From contig JAUILQ010000036.1 in the NCBI GenBank assembly GCA_030433005.1, positions 1 through 54,407 of the forward strand: DNA of 54,407 bases, read 5' to 3'. The DNA is from Alphaproteobacteria bacterium. GTDB lineage: Bacteria; Pseudomonadota; Alphaproteobacteria; Kiloniellales; DSM-21159. The notes below the pieces were generated by a model, which worked only from the letters and a program-made list of their open reading frames with translations, was not told the DNA's origin and did no database searches. Within the stretch, counting starts at the first letter, position 1. Every line of letters begins with the position of its first letter. Below, one piece after another: positions 33,841 through 42,085 of this stretch. Position numbers and translations under genes: made by a program.

Positions 33841-34410
33841 TCAGTCGACCGCCGCGCGCATGCGCCGGATCTCCCGGCAGAGATCGTCGATCGCCGCATG
33901 GGCGAAGTCGAGCGTCGCCTGGTCGGTGAGCCGGCCGTCGGTCATCTTGCCCGCGACCTGGGCGATGGTGACCTGCGGACGCACCACGACGCGGCTGAGC
34001 GCCGCCGCCAGCGCGTCGCGGATCGGCGCATGCGCCCGGGCGCCGCCGCCGGCGCCGGGCGAGGCCGTGACGATGAGGGCCGGCTTGTCCTTGAGCACCG
34101 ACTTGAAGCCGGGCCGCGAGGCCCAGTCGAGGGCGTTCTTCACGACCCCGGGGATGCCGTAGTTGTACTCGGGCGAGACGACGATCAGGCCGTCGGCCGC
34201 GGCGATCGCCTCGCGCAGCGCGGCGACGCCGGCCGGCGGCGGGTCGTCCCGGTCGGCGTTGTAGAGCGGCACCTCCTCCAGGGTCAGGACCTCGATGGCG
34301 ATGCCGGGCCGTGCCGTCTGCGCGAGCGAGCGCGCCACCGCCGTGTTGTGGGACTCGCGGCGCAGGCTGCCGGAGATCGCGAGCAGCCGGTAGGTCGGGG
34401 TCTCTGCCAT
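33841..34410 (-). CDS. NADPH-dependent FMN reductase family protein
   Basis: The protein is 189 aa from the ATG at 34410. The flavodoxin-like fold is shown by LLAISGSLRRESHNTAVARSL (phosphate loop) and SPEYNYGIPGVVKNALDW, the family signature. Related enzymes reduce FMN, azo dyes, quinones or chromate. The insertion GAGGGARAHAPIRDAL near residue 120 is typical. It stands alone, with a minisatellite between it and the next upstream gene. Confidence 0.9.
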   Translation of the reverse strand: MAETPTYRLLAISGSLRRESHNTAVARSLAQTARPGIAIEVLTLEEVPLYNADRDDPPPAGVAALREAIAAADGLIVVSPEYNYGIPGVVKNALDWASRPGFKSVLKDKPALIVTASPGAGGGARAHAPIRDALAAALSRVVVRPQVTIAQVAGKMTDGRLTDQATLDFAHAAIDDLCREIRRMRAAVD

Positions 34411-34506
34411 GGACGGCCTGGCTCCTTGTTCCGTTGTCGAGAGGTCCGCTCAGGAACCTAGCGCCCTTGGTGATTCCGGCAAAACCGCTGCTCAGCCGCT
34501 CCCCCC

Positions 34507-34590
34507 GCTTCAGGCCGCCCGCTTCAGGCCCCCCCGCTTCAGGCCCCCCCGCATCAGGCCCCCCCGCATCAGGCCCCCCGCATCAGGCCC
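34507..34590. repeat. Minisatellite, six 11- to 15-bp units, containing a gene's stop codon
   Basis: Six units of GCTTCAGGCCCCCCC or GCATCAGGCCCCCC run from 34507 to 34590. The TCA in the last unit (34583-34585) is the stop codon of the minus-strand membrane protein gene. C-tracts of six or seven bases make further slippage likely. Confidence 0.8.
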
Positions 34591-35731
34591 GTGAGACCGT
34601 CAGCTGCTGGCTGCGGTCGATCGCCAGCTCCAGTCGCAGCCGCAGCGGCTCGCCGCGCTCGGCCGTCGCCGCGAGCGACAGCAGGTGGCGGCCCGGACCG
34701 AGCGGCAAGTCTCCGGCAGCGAGCTTGAGCTGGAACGATGCGGTCCGCTGGCGCTTGCCGGTCTCGCGCTCGGCGACCAGCAGCTCGCGCCTCTCGCCCG
34801 CCGGCAGCGAGACGCTCGGCGCCGCCGCGCCGGCGCGCGCCCGCCAGAGCAACGGCTGGCCCTGCGCGGCTCCCAGGTCCTGCAGGACCCCGTCGCTTTC
34901 CAGGCCGTCCAGCCGCACCGCGCAGTCGACCACCCGGGTCGCACCGAGATTGCCGACCGGCAGCAGGCAGCTGACCCGCACCCGGCCGCCGGGGAAGTCC
35001 TCGCGGCTCTGAACGCGCGGCTGGCCGACGTCGAGGCCGCTGCCCTCGCGGTAGCTCGGCCAGCGCTGCTCGAGGTCGGCCCGGCTGGTCAGCAGGTGGT
35101 CGTAGCGGCCGCCGCCAAGCAGCGGGTCGGCGAGCAGCGAGGCCGGCAGATCGCCGTCGCGGAGCCCCGCCGCCTCGCCTCCGAGCGCCGCGGCCGGCCC
35201 CTGCGCCGCGGCGCGCTCGGCCAGCCGCTGCCAGGTACTCCGCGGGACCGCCTCGACCACGCCGTCGGCGCGGCGCCGGCCCCAGACCGTCACCTGGCCC
35301 TCGGCGGCGGCCTCGAGGACCTGCAGGAAGCGCTCGCCGATCGCGCCGGGGCCGAGCGCCTCGACCTCGGAGAGCGGGTGGCCCCAACTGCGGAAGGCGA
35401 TGTAGGACAGCGCTTCGGACAGGCCGACGTCGCGCGGCTGGCCGAGCGAGACCGGCACCAGCGCGCTGACCGGGCTGGCGGCGTCGGGCGCGCCGCGGGA
35501 GCCGCTCCCGTAGAGCCGGCGCCGGCGCGCCTCCGAGCGGCGCAGCATCTCGTCGGCCCAGAGCGCCAGACCGGCGCCGAGCAGGATCAGCGCGGCATGG
35601 CTCGCCGGCCCGTCGACCAGGAACGGCCACCCGGATAGCGGGAGCAGCGGCCCCTCCTGCAGCACCAGCAGCGCCAGCGCCGGCAGCGCCAGCCAGGACA
35701 GGACGATGCGAAAGGCTGCCCGCATGTGCAT
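34583..35731 (-). CDS. Membrane-anchored protein of unknown function
   Basis: The protein is 382 aa from the ATG at 35731 (MHMRAAFRIVLSWLALP); 35725 (ATG) or 35746 (TTG) are other possible starts and none has a clear Shine-Dalgarno. Two hydrophobic helices cover about residues 5-30 and 45-65. A soluble part follows with VGLSEALSYIAFRSWGHPLSEVE, an alpha/beta-looking region and WQRLAERAAAQGP, then a C-terminal beta-rich region (VSCLLPVGNLGATRVVDCAV). I do not recognise a family for the whole protein. A near-consensus CtrA box lies about 41-56 bases upstream of the chosen start. Confidence 0.7.
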   Translation of the reverse strand: MHMRAAFRIVLSWLALPALALLVLQEGPLLPLSGWPFLVDGPASHAALILLGAGLALWADEMLRRSEARRRRLYGSGSRGAPDAASPVSALVPVSLGQPRDVGLSEALSYIAFRSWGHPLSEVEALGPGAIGERFLQVLEAAAEGQVTVWGRRRADGVVEAVPRSTWQRLAERAAAQGPAAALGGEAAGLRDGDLPASLLADPLLGGGRYDHLLTSRADLEQRWPSYREGSGLDVGQPRVQSREDFPGGRVRVSCLLPVGNLGATRVVDCAVRLDGLESDGVLQDLGAAQGQPLLWRARAGAAAPSVSLPAGERRELLVAERETGKRQRTASFQLKLAAGDLPLGPGRHLLSLAATAERGEPLRLRLELAIDRSQQLTVSRA

Positions 35732-35787
35732 TGCAGCATGATGCAATCAGCACGTTAGAAGCGGGAGATCGTTTACCCCTTGTTAAC
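35731..35787 (-). promoter_or_regulatory. Palindrome and CtrA-like site before the membrane protein gene
   Basis: TTGCA-N6-TGCAA at 35731-35746 is a perfect dyad overlapping the probable start codon. TTTA-CCCCTTG-TTAAC at 35772-35787 is one mismatch from the CtrA consensus (plus-strand orientation). The dyad has repressor-site form, but the protein is unknown. Confidence 0.4.
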
Positions 35788-35945
35788 TATTTTGACGGGA
35801 CGGCTTGGACAGGCCGCTGCGCTCGCCGCCGGGGCTCCGGGGCGGTCACGCGCGACGTCCGGCAGACCGCTCAGTAGAGCGTCGTCTTGAGACGCTCGGG
35901 ATAGGCGGCGTCGTAGCCGGCGCCGTCGAAGCCGCGGTCGATGGC

Positions 35946-36521
35946 CTAGAGGATCTGCCCGACGCTGGGCAGCTCGCCTCTCGCGATCCGGGAATCGGCA
36001 TCCCAGAGGCGCGAGCGAACCAGCGCTTTCTGGCATTGCACGTAGACCCGTTCCGCGGTGACCCGGACGACGCTCCGGGCCGGCTTGCCCTGCATCGCGA
36101 AAGCCTCGCACAGCACCGGATCGACCAGGATCTCCGCGCGCCCGTTGACCCGCAGCGTCTCGCCGGCGCCGGGCACCAGGAACAGCAGGGCGATGCGCGG
36201 GTCGCGCACCAGGTTGCGCAGCGTGTCGACGCGGTTGTTGCCGCGCCGGTCGGGCAGCAGCAGGGTCTTGGCGTCGACCACCTTGACGAAGCCCGGCGGG
36301 TCGCCGCGCGGCGAGCAGTCCAGGCCCTCGGGCCCGCTGGTCGCCAGCAGCACGAAGGGCGCCTTCTCGATGAAGGCGCGGTAGTGCGGCGAGACGTGGT
36401 CGATCTCCTTGGTCACGGCGGCCGGTACCGGCTCGCCGTAGAGCGCGTCGAGCTGCGCTTCCGAGGTGATGCGCTCGGCGCCGTCGAGGGCGGCGCGGAG
36501 GTCGGGGAGCGGCTGGTCCAT
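35946..36521 (-). CDS. PPOX-class pyridoxamine 5'-phosphate oxidase-like flavoprotein (MSMEG_1061 type)
   Basis: The protein is 191 aa from the ATG at 36521 behind GGAGA. The sequence ITSEAQLDALYGEPVPAAVTKEIDHVSPHYRAFI precedes the split barrel with FVLLATSGPEGLDCSPRGDPPGFV and LLLPDRRGNNRVDTLRNLVRDPRIALLFLVPG. The C-terminus QCQKALVRSRLWD is also typical of this FMN-binding subfamily. Function is probably an FMN-dependent oxidoreductase of unknown substrate. The 200 bases downstream hold no gene. Confidence 0.9.
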   Translation of the reverse strand: MDQPLPDLRAALDGAERITSEAQLDALYGEPVPAAVTKEIDHVSPHYRAFIEKAPFVLLATSGPEGLDCSPRGDPPGFVKVVDAKTLLLPDRRGNNRVDTLRNLVRDPRIALLFLVPGAGETLRVNGRAEILVDPVLCEAFAMQGKPARSVVRVTAERVYVQCQKALVRSRLWDADSRIARGELPSVGQIL

Positions 36522-36594
36522 GGCGAGGGTCTCCGTCGGCGTGATCGCGGCGCACAGTAGAGCAGAGCCCGGCGCCTGGGAATCGCGCTCGGCC

Positions 36595-36969
36595 TCAGCA
36601 GGCGCCGTCGGCCGCCACGCTGACGCCCTCGCGCCCGGCCGCGCAGGCGTTCGGATAGGTCTCGCCGTCGCAGCCGCAGACCGGCCGGTACTCCTGGGTG
36701 CAGACCTCGGGCAGCGGCACGCAGACGCCGGTCGCGTCGGCGGCGCCGCATTGGGCCGCCGGCTCGTAGCGGCAGTAGGTCTGCGGATTGCCGCAGGAGA
36801 CGCCGCGCAGGCCGCCGCAGGCGCCGCCCTCGCCGACGCTCTGGCCGACCGGGCTGGAGGCCGCGGCCGGCGCCTCGGCGGCGCCCCCGCCGCCGCCGGC
36901 GGTCTTGCAGGCGGCGAGCGGGGCACCGAGCAGCAGGCACAGCAGCAGCACGCGGATCGGAGGACTCAT
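36595..36969 (-). CDS. Kazal-type protease-inhibitor domain lipoprotein
   Basis: The protein is 124 aa from the ATG at 36969 behind GGGAGA. A lipoprotein signal ends in APLAAC (Cys21). A Gly/Ala linker leads to a Cys-rich region, CGGLRGVSCGNPQTYCRYE and CGAADATGVC, then the Kazal domain CTQEYRPVCGCDGETYPNAC ending VAADGAC. It presumably guards the envelope against serine proteases; such proteins are common in alphaproteobacteria but little studied. It is a monocistronic gene. Confidence 0.88.
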   Translation of the reverse strand: MSPPIRVLLLCLLLGAPLAACKTAGGGGGAAEAPAAASSPVGQSVGEGGACGGLRGVSCGNPQTYCRYEPAAQCGAADATGVCVPLPEVCTQEYRPVCGCDGETYPNACAAGREGVSVAADGAC

Positions 36970-37440
36970 CGGGCTCTCCCGCTTCGGGTTGTCGCGCGGA
37001 CCAGCCCACAGAGGACACCCGGACCTTGCCGCCTTCATGGCAGGGATCCGTGGCAGGCCCCGTGGATGGGTCGCGGGGCCGGGTGCCGGCGGCGGGACGG
37101 TCTCCGCGGCAATGCGGGGTCGGCCGTCGCGATTCCCGCAGGCCGCCCCGCCGCCGCGCCGCCTCGCCGCGCCACCGCCTCGCCGCGCCACCGCCTCGCC
37201 GCGCCACCGCCTCGCCGCGATCCGCAGGCGCGCTTAGAACCCTTCTGAACTCAATCGCCAAGTCCCCCCCGATGCTCTATGCTACCCTCGGTCGAACGTC
37301 GGGGCGGGATCCCAAGCCACCCATGAGCGGTGGCGGCCGCCCAACGGCGCGCGACCGCGAGAACCGGCCACGCCGACTGAGACGCTCGCCTGGAAGAATC
37401 GGCCGGCCGGACGGAGGAAACGACAACCCCGGAGGCAAGC
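36970..37440. other. 471-base gap with no gene
   Basis: No open reading frame here has coding character. It contains a minisatellite (37153-37213) and the presumed promoter region of the PQQ dehydrogenase gene; a TATGCTACCCT stretch near 37278 could be a -10 region. The last 20 bases contain GGAGGCAAGC, the Shine-Dalgarno of the next gene. Confidence 0.5.
37153..37213. repeat. Minisatellite, 16-bp units
   Basis: Three perfect copies of GCCGCGCCACCGCCTC (37166-37181, 37182-37197, 37198-37213) follow one 13-base partial copy (37153-37165). It is intergenic, upstream of the Kazal lipoprotein and the PQQ dehydrogenase genes. Confidence 0.85.
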
Positions 37441-38724
37441 ATGCTATCGAGCAGGAAGACGGGGGCCGCGCTGGGCGGCCTGCTGCTGGGCGCGACCCTG
37501 GCCGCGACGCCGCTGGTCAGCGGACCGGCCGCCGCGCAGTCGCAGAGCAATCTCGACAAGCTGAGCAAGTTCCAGACGACCGGCGTCACCGAGTTCAAGA
37601 CCGTCGAGCAGGGCGGCGACCGCGCCGCTGCGATCGCCCGCACGCTCGAGCGGATCTCGCTGCCCGACGGCTTCTCGATCGAGCTCTACGCGATCGTGCC
37701 GGACGCGCGGCACATGGCCGTCGGCCCGCAGGGCATCGTCACCTTCGTCGGCACCCGCAAGACCGACGTCTGGGCGGTCACCGACCGCGACAAGGACCGC
37801 ACGGCCGACGAGGTCAAGCGCTTCGCCCCCTCGATCGACTTCACCATCCCGAACGGTCCCTGCTTCTCGAAGGACGGCTTCCTCTACATCGCCGAGCAGA
37901 ACCGCGTGCTGGTCTATCCGGCCGCGGAGTTCTTCTACGAGAGCCCCGACGTCGCGGCCTTCGAGGTGGTGCCCGAGGGCGAGCTGATCCCGGCCAGCGA
38001 GGTCAGCTACAACCACACCGCGCGGGTCTGCCGCATCGGCCCCGACGGCAAGCTCTACATCTCGCTCGGCCAGCCCTACAACGTGCCGCCGGCCGACAAG
38101 ATGGACCTCTACGACCGCACCGGCATCGGCGGCATCATCCGGATGAACACCGACGGCACGGGACGCGAGGTCTATACCCGCGGCGTGCGCAACTCGGTCG
38201 GCATGGACTTCGACCCGGCGACCGGCGAGCTCTGGTTCACCGACAACCAGGTCGACGGCATGGGCGACGACATCCCGCCGGGCGAGATCAACCGCCAGAC
38301 CGAGGCCGGGCAGAATTTCGGCTTTCCCTGGTACGGCGGCGGCCACACCCGGACCAACGAGTACAAGGGCGAGGAGCCGCCGGCCGACATCGTCTTCCCG
38401 GTGGTCGAGACCGTGGCCCACGCCGCCGACCTCGGCATGACCTTCTACGACCGGGCGATGTTCCCGGCGAAGTACCGCGGCGGCATCTTCTCGGCGCAGC
38501 ACGGCTCCTGGAACCGCACCACGCCGATCGGCGCCCGGGTCATGTTCACGCCGGTCAACGACGACGGCAGCGTCGGCACCACCGTGCCCTTCGCCGAGGG
38601 CTGGCTCAACGAGAACGGCGAGTACCTCGGCCGCCCGGTCGACGTGGCGGTGCTGCCGGACGGCTCGCTGCTGGTCTCCGACGACCTGGTCGGCGCGCTC
38701 TACCGCATCTCCTACGGCGGGTGA
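37441..38724 (+). CDS. Exported PQQ-dependent sugar dehydrogenase-like protein
   Basis: The protein is 427 aa from the ATG at 37441 behind GGAGG at five bases. A Sec signal peptide ends near GPAAAQS. The six-bladed propeller of sorbosone or glucose dehydrogenase type shows SLPDGFSIELYAIVPDARHM, YNHTARVCRIGPDGKLYIS, YTRGVRNSVGMDFDPATGELW and SAQHGSWNRTTPIGARV. A cytochrome c gene follows after 92 bases, the natural electron acceptor. The paralogue at 28258 is instead a lipoprotein. Confidence 0.9.
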   Translation: MLSSRKTGAALGGLLLGATLAATPLVSGPAAAQSQSNLDKLSKFQTTGVTEFKTVEQGGDRAAAIARTLERISLPDGFSIELYAIVPDARHMAVGPQGIVTFVGTRKTDVWAVTDRDKDRTADEVKRFAPSIDFTIPNGPCFSKDGFLYIAEQNRVLVYPAAEFFYESPDVAAFEVVPEGELIPASEVSYNHTARVCRIGPDGKLYISLGQPYNVPPADKMDLYDRTGIGGIIRMNTDGTGREVYTRGVRNSVGMDFDPATGELWFTDNQVDGMGDDIPPGEINRQTEAGQNFGFPWYGGGHTRTNEYKGEEPPADIVFPVVETVAHAADLGMTFYDRAMFPAKYRGGIFSAQHGSWNRTTPIGARVMFTPVNDDGSVGTTVPFAEGWLNENGEYLGRPVDVAVLPDGSLLVSDDLVGALYRISYGG

Positions 38725-38746
38725 GCCAGCGCCCTGCCGCGCGGCG

Positions 38747-38773
38747 ACGGCCGGGGCTGCACGCCCCGGCCGT
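38747..38773 (+). other. Intercistronic hairpin between PQQ dehydrogenase and cytochrome c
   Basis: ACGGCCGGGGC and GCCCCGGCCGT form an 11-base perfect stem with the loop TGCAC, starting 23 bases after the dehydrogenase stop. No T-tract follows, so partial termination or mRNA processing, lowering cytochrome expression, is more likely than full termination. Confidence 0.5.
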
Positions 38774-38816
38774 TCGCACGTCCGACGCCGCTGAACCGCC
38801 ACGACCGGAAGCCGCC

Positions 38817-39170
38817 ATGCCCGTCCCAACGCCCCCTGCCTTGCCGTCCGCCGCCGTCCTGCTGCTGCTTGCCGGCCTCGCCGGCGCCGCGCCCGCCGTG
38901 GCCGGCGACCTAGCCGCCGGCCGCCAGAAGGCGCAGGCCTGCCGCGCCTGCCACGGCCTCGACGGCATCGCGACCATGCCGATGGCGCCGAACATCGCCG
39001 GCAACAACGAGCTCTACCTGCGCAACCAGCTGGAAGCCTTCCGCTCCGGCAAGCGGACCAACGAGATGATGTCGGTGGTCGCCAAGGGGCTGTCCGACCA
39101 GGACATCGCCGACCTCGCCGCCTGGTACGGCGCCATCGAGATCGAGGTCACCCTGCCCGACACTCAGTAG
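38817..39170 (+). CDS. Periplasmic class I cytochrome c (c553/c4-like)
   Basis: The protein is 117 aa from the ATG at 38817. A signal peptide ends at AVAGD. A single haem site CRACH follows GRQKAQA, with the distal Met probably in TNEMMSVVAKGLSDQDI, and PMAPNIAGNNELYLRNQLEAF is typical of the family. It probably accepts electrons from the upstream PQQ dehydrogenase. Its last 23 bases overlap the 3' end of the convergent murI gene. Confidence 0.92.
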   Translation: MPVPTPPALPSAAVLLLLAGLAGAAPAVAGDLAAGRQKAQACRACHGLDGIATMPMAPNIAGNNELYLRNQLEAFRSGKRTNEMMSVVAKGLSDQDIADLAAWYGAIEIEVTLPDTQ

Positions 39171-40017
39171 GCCGGCCCGCCGGCGACGAGGGCGCCCGGC
39201 CGAGCGGCCGCACCTCGGTAAAGCCGTAGCCGGCCAGGGCCGGGCGCAGCGCCGCGACTCCGGCCTCGGGCCCGGTGAAGAGGAAGCGGCGCAGCGGTGC
39301 CGCAGCGACCTGCTCCGCGGCCGTCGGCCGGCCAGCGAGCCGCGGCGCCAGAACGCGGCAGAGCTGGCGCGCGATCGCCGGCGCAGCGTCGAGCCAGCGC
39401 ACGCCCGGCAGCGTCGCGTCGAGCGTTTCGACGATCAGCGGAAAGTGCGTGCAGCCCAGCGCCACGGCGTCCAGCCCCGCCGCCTCGGGCGCCCGGAAGG
39501 CCGCGAGCTCGGCCGCGACCGCGGCAGCCTCCGGCGGCCGCCCGCGCAGTGCCGCCTCGGCGAGCGCCACCAGGCCGGGCGCGGCGACGCGGATCACCCG
39601 GCAGTGCGCGGCATGCTCGGCGATCAGGCGCTCGACGTAGGGGCGGCGCACCGTGGCCGCGGTCGCCAGCAGGCCGACGACGCCGCTGCGGCTGACCTCG
39701 GCCGCGGTCTTGATCGGCGGCACCGTGCCGACGACCGGATAGCCCGCCCCTGCGCGCAGCGCCTCCAGAGCCAGGGTGCTGGCGGTGTTGCAGGCCACCA
39801 CGAGGGCGTCGAGCGGCGCCTCGCGCTCGAGCCGCGCCTGCAGTCCGGCCAGGCGCTCGGCCAGCGCCGCGTCGCTCTTGGCGCCGTAGGGCAGGCCCTC
39901 GAAGTCGGCGAGGTAGAGGATCGAGGCGCCTGGCAGCGCCGCGGTGACGGCGCCCAGCACGGACAGCCCACCGACTCCCGAATCGAGCAGCGCGACGGTC
40001 GGGCCGGACACGGTCAT
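39148..40017 (-). CDS. murI: Glutamate racemase
   Basis: The protein is 289 aa from the ATG at 40017. Family landmarks are VALLDSGVGGLSVL, ILYLADFEGLPYGAKS, the first catalytic Cys in VVACNTASTLAL, and the second in ALGCTHFPLIVETL. It makes D-glutamate for peptidoglycan. The start overlaps the stop of the Lrp-type regulator gene (ATGA), so the two are coupled. The C-terminus overlaps the convergent cytochrome c gene for 23 bases. Confidence 0.93.
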   Translation of the reverse strand: MTVSGPTVALLDSGVGGLSVLGAVTAALPGASILYLADFEGLPYGAKSDAALAERLAGLQARLEREAPLDALVVACNTASTLALEALRAGAGYPVVGTVPPIKTAAEVSRSGVVGLLATAATVRRPYVERLIAEHAAHCRVIRVAAPGLVALAEAALRGRPPEAAAVAAELAAFRAPEAAGLDAVALGCTHFPLIVETLDATLPGVRWLDAAPAIARQLCRVLAPRLAGRPTAAEQVAAAPLRRFLFTGPEAGVAALRPALAGYGFTEVRPLGRAPSSPAGRPTECRAG

Positions 40018-40520
40018 CGCTCCTCGCGGCTCTCCTCGCCGAGCAGCGCCGTCACCGGCACCGCGGGCTTCTGCACCAGCGTCTTGATGACGATGTAGCT
40101 GAAGTACTTCTCGACCCCCAGGTCGCGGTCGATCATGTCCTCCATGATCTGCTGGTAGTGGTCGACCGAGCGGGTCACGAACTTCATCAGGTAGTCGTAG
40201 CCGCCGCTGATCAGGTGGCACTCCTCCAGGCAGTCGTAGCGCCGGATGCCGGCCTCGAAGCGCACGAAGTCCTCGCGCCGGTGGTTGGCCAGGGTCAGTT
40301 CGGTGAACACGGTGAGCGCGTCGAGCAGCCGCGAGAAGGCGACCTGGGCGCCGTAGCCGGCGATGTAGCCGGCGGCTTCGAGCCGTCGCACGCGCTGCAG
40401 GCAGGGGCTGGGCGACAGCGCGACCCGCTCGGCGAGCGCGGCGTTGGTCACCCGGCCGTTGCGCTGCAGCTCGGCGAGAATCGCGACGTCGATGCGGTCG
40501 AGGCGGGGAAGCGCGCTCAT
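40014..40520 (-). CDS. Lrp/AsnC family transcriptional regulator
   Basis: The protein is 168 aa from the ATG at 40520. The N-terminal HTH is LDRIDVAILAELQRNGRVTNAALAERVALSPSPCLQRVRRLE, and the C-terminal RAM domain contains CLEECHLISGGYDYLMKFV. It is divergent to a LysE-type exporter gene, the classical arrangement for amino-acid sensing regulators, and its stop overlaps the murI start. The effector is probably an amino acid. Confidence 0.93.
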   Translation of the reverse strand: MSALPRLDRIDVAILAELQRNGRVTNAALAERVALSPSPCLQRVRRLEAAGYIAGYGAQVAFSRLLDALTVFTELTLANHRREDFVRFEAGIRRYDCLEECHLISGGYDYLMKFVTRSVDHYQQIMEDMIDRDLGVEKYFSYIVIKTLVQKPAVPVTALLGEESREER

Positions 40521-40672
40521 GGCCAGGGGCCTATAGCAGAAGTGGGCCCGAACGCGCCAAGCGGATCGCGCAGGACGTCTCGGAGGCGTCGGCGGCTTGC
40601 CGGCGGCGCGGCGGGCATGGTCCACTCGGGCACGCTCTCCATTCCGCCGCAGCGAGCGAAAGGCCCGACGCC

Positions 40673-41308
40673 ATGGACGCGACCCTCGTGCTGATCGCGG
40701 TCTTCGCGATCTTCATTCCCGCCCTGGTCCTGCCCGGCCCGGACTTCGTCGCCGTGGTGCGCTCCTCGATGACCCGCGGGCGTCGCGCCGGCCTGCTGAC
40801 CACGCTCGGCGTCTCGGCCGGCCTCGGGCTCTATGCGAGCCTCAGCCTGCTCGGCCTCTCGGCGATCCTGATCGAGTTCCAGTGGCTGGCCGTGGCGGTG
40901 CGCGTGCTCGGCGCCGCGTACCTGATCTACCTCGGCCTGCGCCTGCTGCTCGCCCGGCCAGCGCCGCTCGGCGTCGAGGCGGTGCCCGACGCGCGGGCGC
41001 GCGGCAACCCGCTGGCCTTCGGCTTCCTGGTGACGCTGACCAACCCCAAGGCCGTGGTGCTGTTCACCAGCGTCTTCGCGACCGCGGTCACCGAGACGAC
41101 GCCGACCTGGCTGATGGCCCTGATGATCGGACTCGTCGTCGCCAGCGCGCTCGCCTGGTACAGCGTGGTCAGCCTGTTCATGTCGTCGCAGCCGGTGATC
41201 CGCCGCTTCGGCCGCGCCCAGCACTGGATCGAGCGCGCCGCCGGCGTCTGCTTCGTCGCCATCGGCGGCCGGATCCTGGCCGACGCCCGCAATCCCGTGA
41301 CGCCCTGA
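40673..41308 (+). CDS. LysE/RhtB family amino-acid exporter
   Basis: The protein is 211 aa from the ATG at 40673. Six transmembrane helices are expected. Conserved parts are FIPALVLPGPDFVAVVRSS, GLGLYASLSLLGLSAIL, AAYLIYLGLRLLLARP and GFLVTLTNPKAVVLFTSVF. The 152-base gap to the divergent Lrp-type gene probably holds the regulator site, although no clear dyad is visible. Substrate unknown. Confidence 0.92.
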   Translation: MDATLVLIAVFAIFIPALVLPGPDFVAVVRSSMTRGRRAGLLTTLGVSAGLGLYASLSLLGLSAILIEFQWLAVAVRVLGAAYLIYLGLRLLLARPAPLGVEAVPDARARGNPLAFGFLVTLTNPKAVVLFTSVFATAVTETTPTWLMALMIGLVVASALAWYSVVSLFMSSQPVIRRFGRAQHWIERAAGVCFVAIGGRILADARNPVTP

Positions 41309-41337
41309 GCGGCCCGCGCCCCGCTCCCCCTGCGCCC

Positions 41338-42078
41338 ATGGAGCCGATCGTCGAGCCCTACGCGCCGCTCGATAGCCCGAAGCCCTTGGCGCCGGAGATC
41401 TGGACCGTCGACGGCCCGGCGATCGGCTTTCGCTACCTCGGGATGACCCTGCCCTTCCCGACCCGCATGACCGTCGTGCGTCTGCCCGGCCGCCGGCTCT
41501 GGCTGCACTCGCCGACCGAGCCCTCCGACGCGCTGTTCGAGCGGATCGAGGCGCTCGGCGAGGTCGCCTTCCTGATCGCGCCGAACACCCTGCACTACTG
41601 GTGGCTGCCGGAGTGGCACGCGCGCTTCCCGAACGCCGGAATCCACGCCGTGCCGGGCCTGGAGCGCACGGCGCGCCGGCCGCTGCCGGCCTTCGAGACG
41701 CTGGCCGAGGCGCCCGAGCCCGGCTGGGCCGCTGCGCTCGACCAGGTGCGCGTCTTCGGTGGCCTGGTCGACGAGGTCGCCTTCTTCCACCGGCCCTCGC
41801 GCACGCTGATCCTGACCGACCTGATCGAGAACTTCGAGCCGGCGCGCATCCGCTCGGGCCTGTGGCGCCGGCTGCTGCGCCTCGCCGGCGCCACGGACCC
41901 CGACGGCAAGGCGCCGCTCGACCTGCAGCTCTCCTTCCTGCTGCACCGCCGCGGCCTGCGCCGGGCGGTGCGCCGGATGCTCGACTGGGCGCCGGAGCGC
42001 GTCGTCCTGGCCCACGGCCGCTGCTACGAGGCCGACGCCCTGGCCGAGCTCAGGCGCGCCTTCCGCTGGGTGCTGTGA
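41338..42078 (+). CDS. DUF4336 (metallo-beta-lactamase-like) protein
   Basis: The protein is 246 aa from the ATG at 41338. It reads APEIWTVDGPAIGFRYLGMTLPFPTRMTVVRL then LWLHSPTEPSDALFERI and FLIAPNTLHYWWLPEWHARFP, the DUF4336 pattern, with LILTDLIENFEP near the middle. The fold resembles metallo-beta-lactamases, but the HxHxDH zinc motif is not present (NTLHYWWLPEW replaces it). Function unknown. It follows the LysE gene by 29 bases and may be co-transcribed. Confidence 0.85.
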   Translation: MEPIVEPYAPLDSPKPLAPEIWTVDGPAIGFRYLGMTLPFPTRMTVVRLPGRRLWLHSPTEPSDALFERIEALGEVAFLIAPNTLHYWWLPEWHARFPNAGIHAVPGLERTARRPLPAFETLAEAPEPGWAAALDQVRVFGGLVDEVAFFHRPSRTLILTDLIENFEPARIRSGLWRRLLRLAGATDPDGKAPLDLQLSFLLHRRGLRRAVRRMLDWAPERVVLAHGRCYEADALAELRRAFRWVL

Positions 42079-42085
42079 GCGGGCC

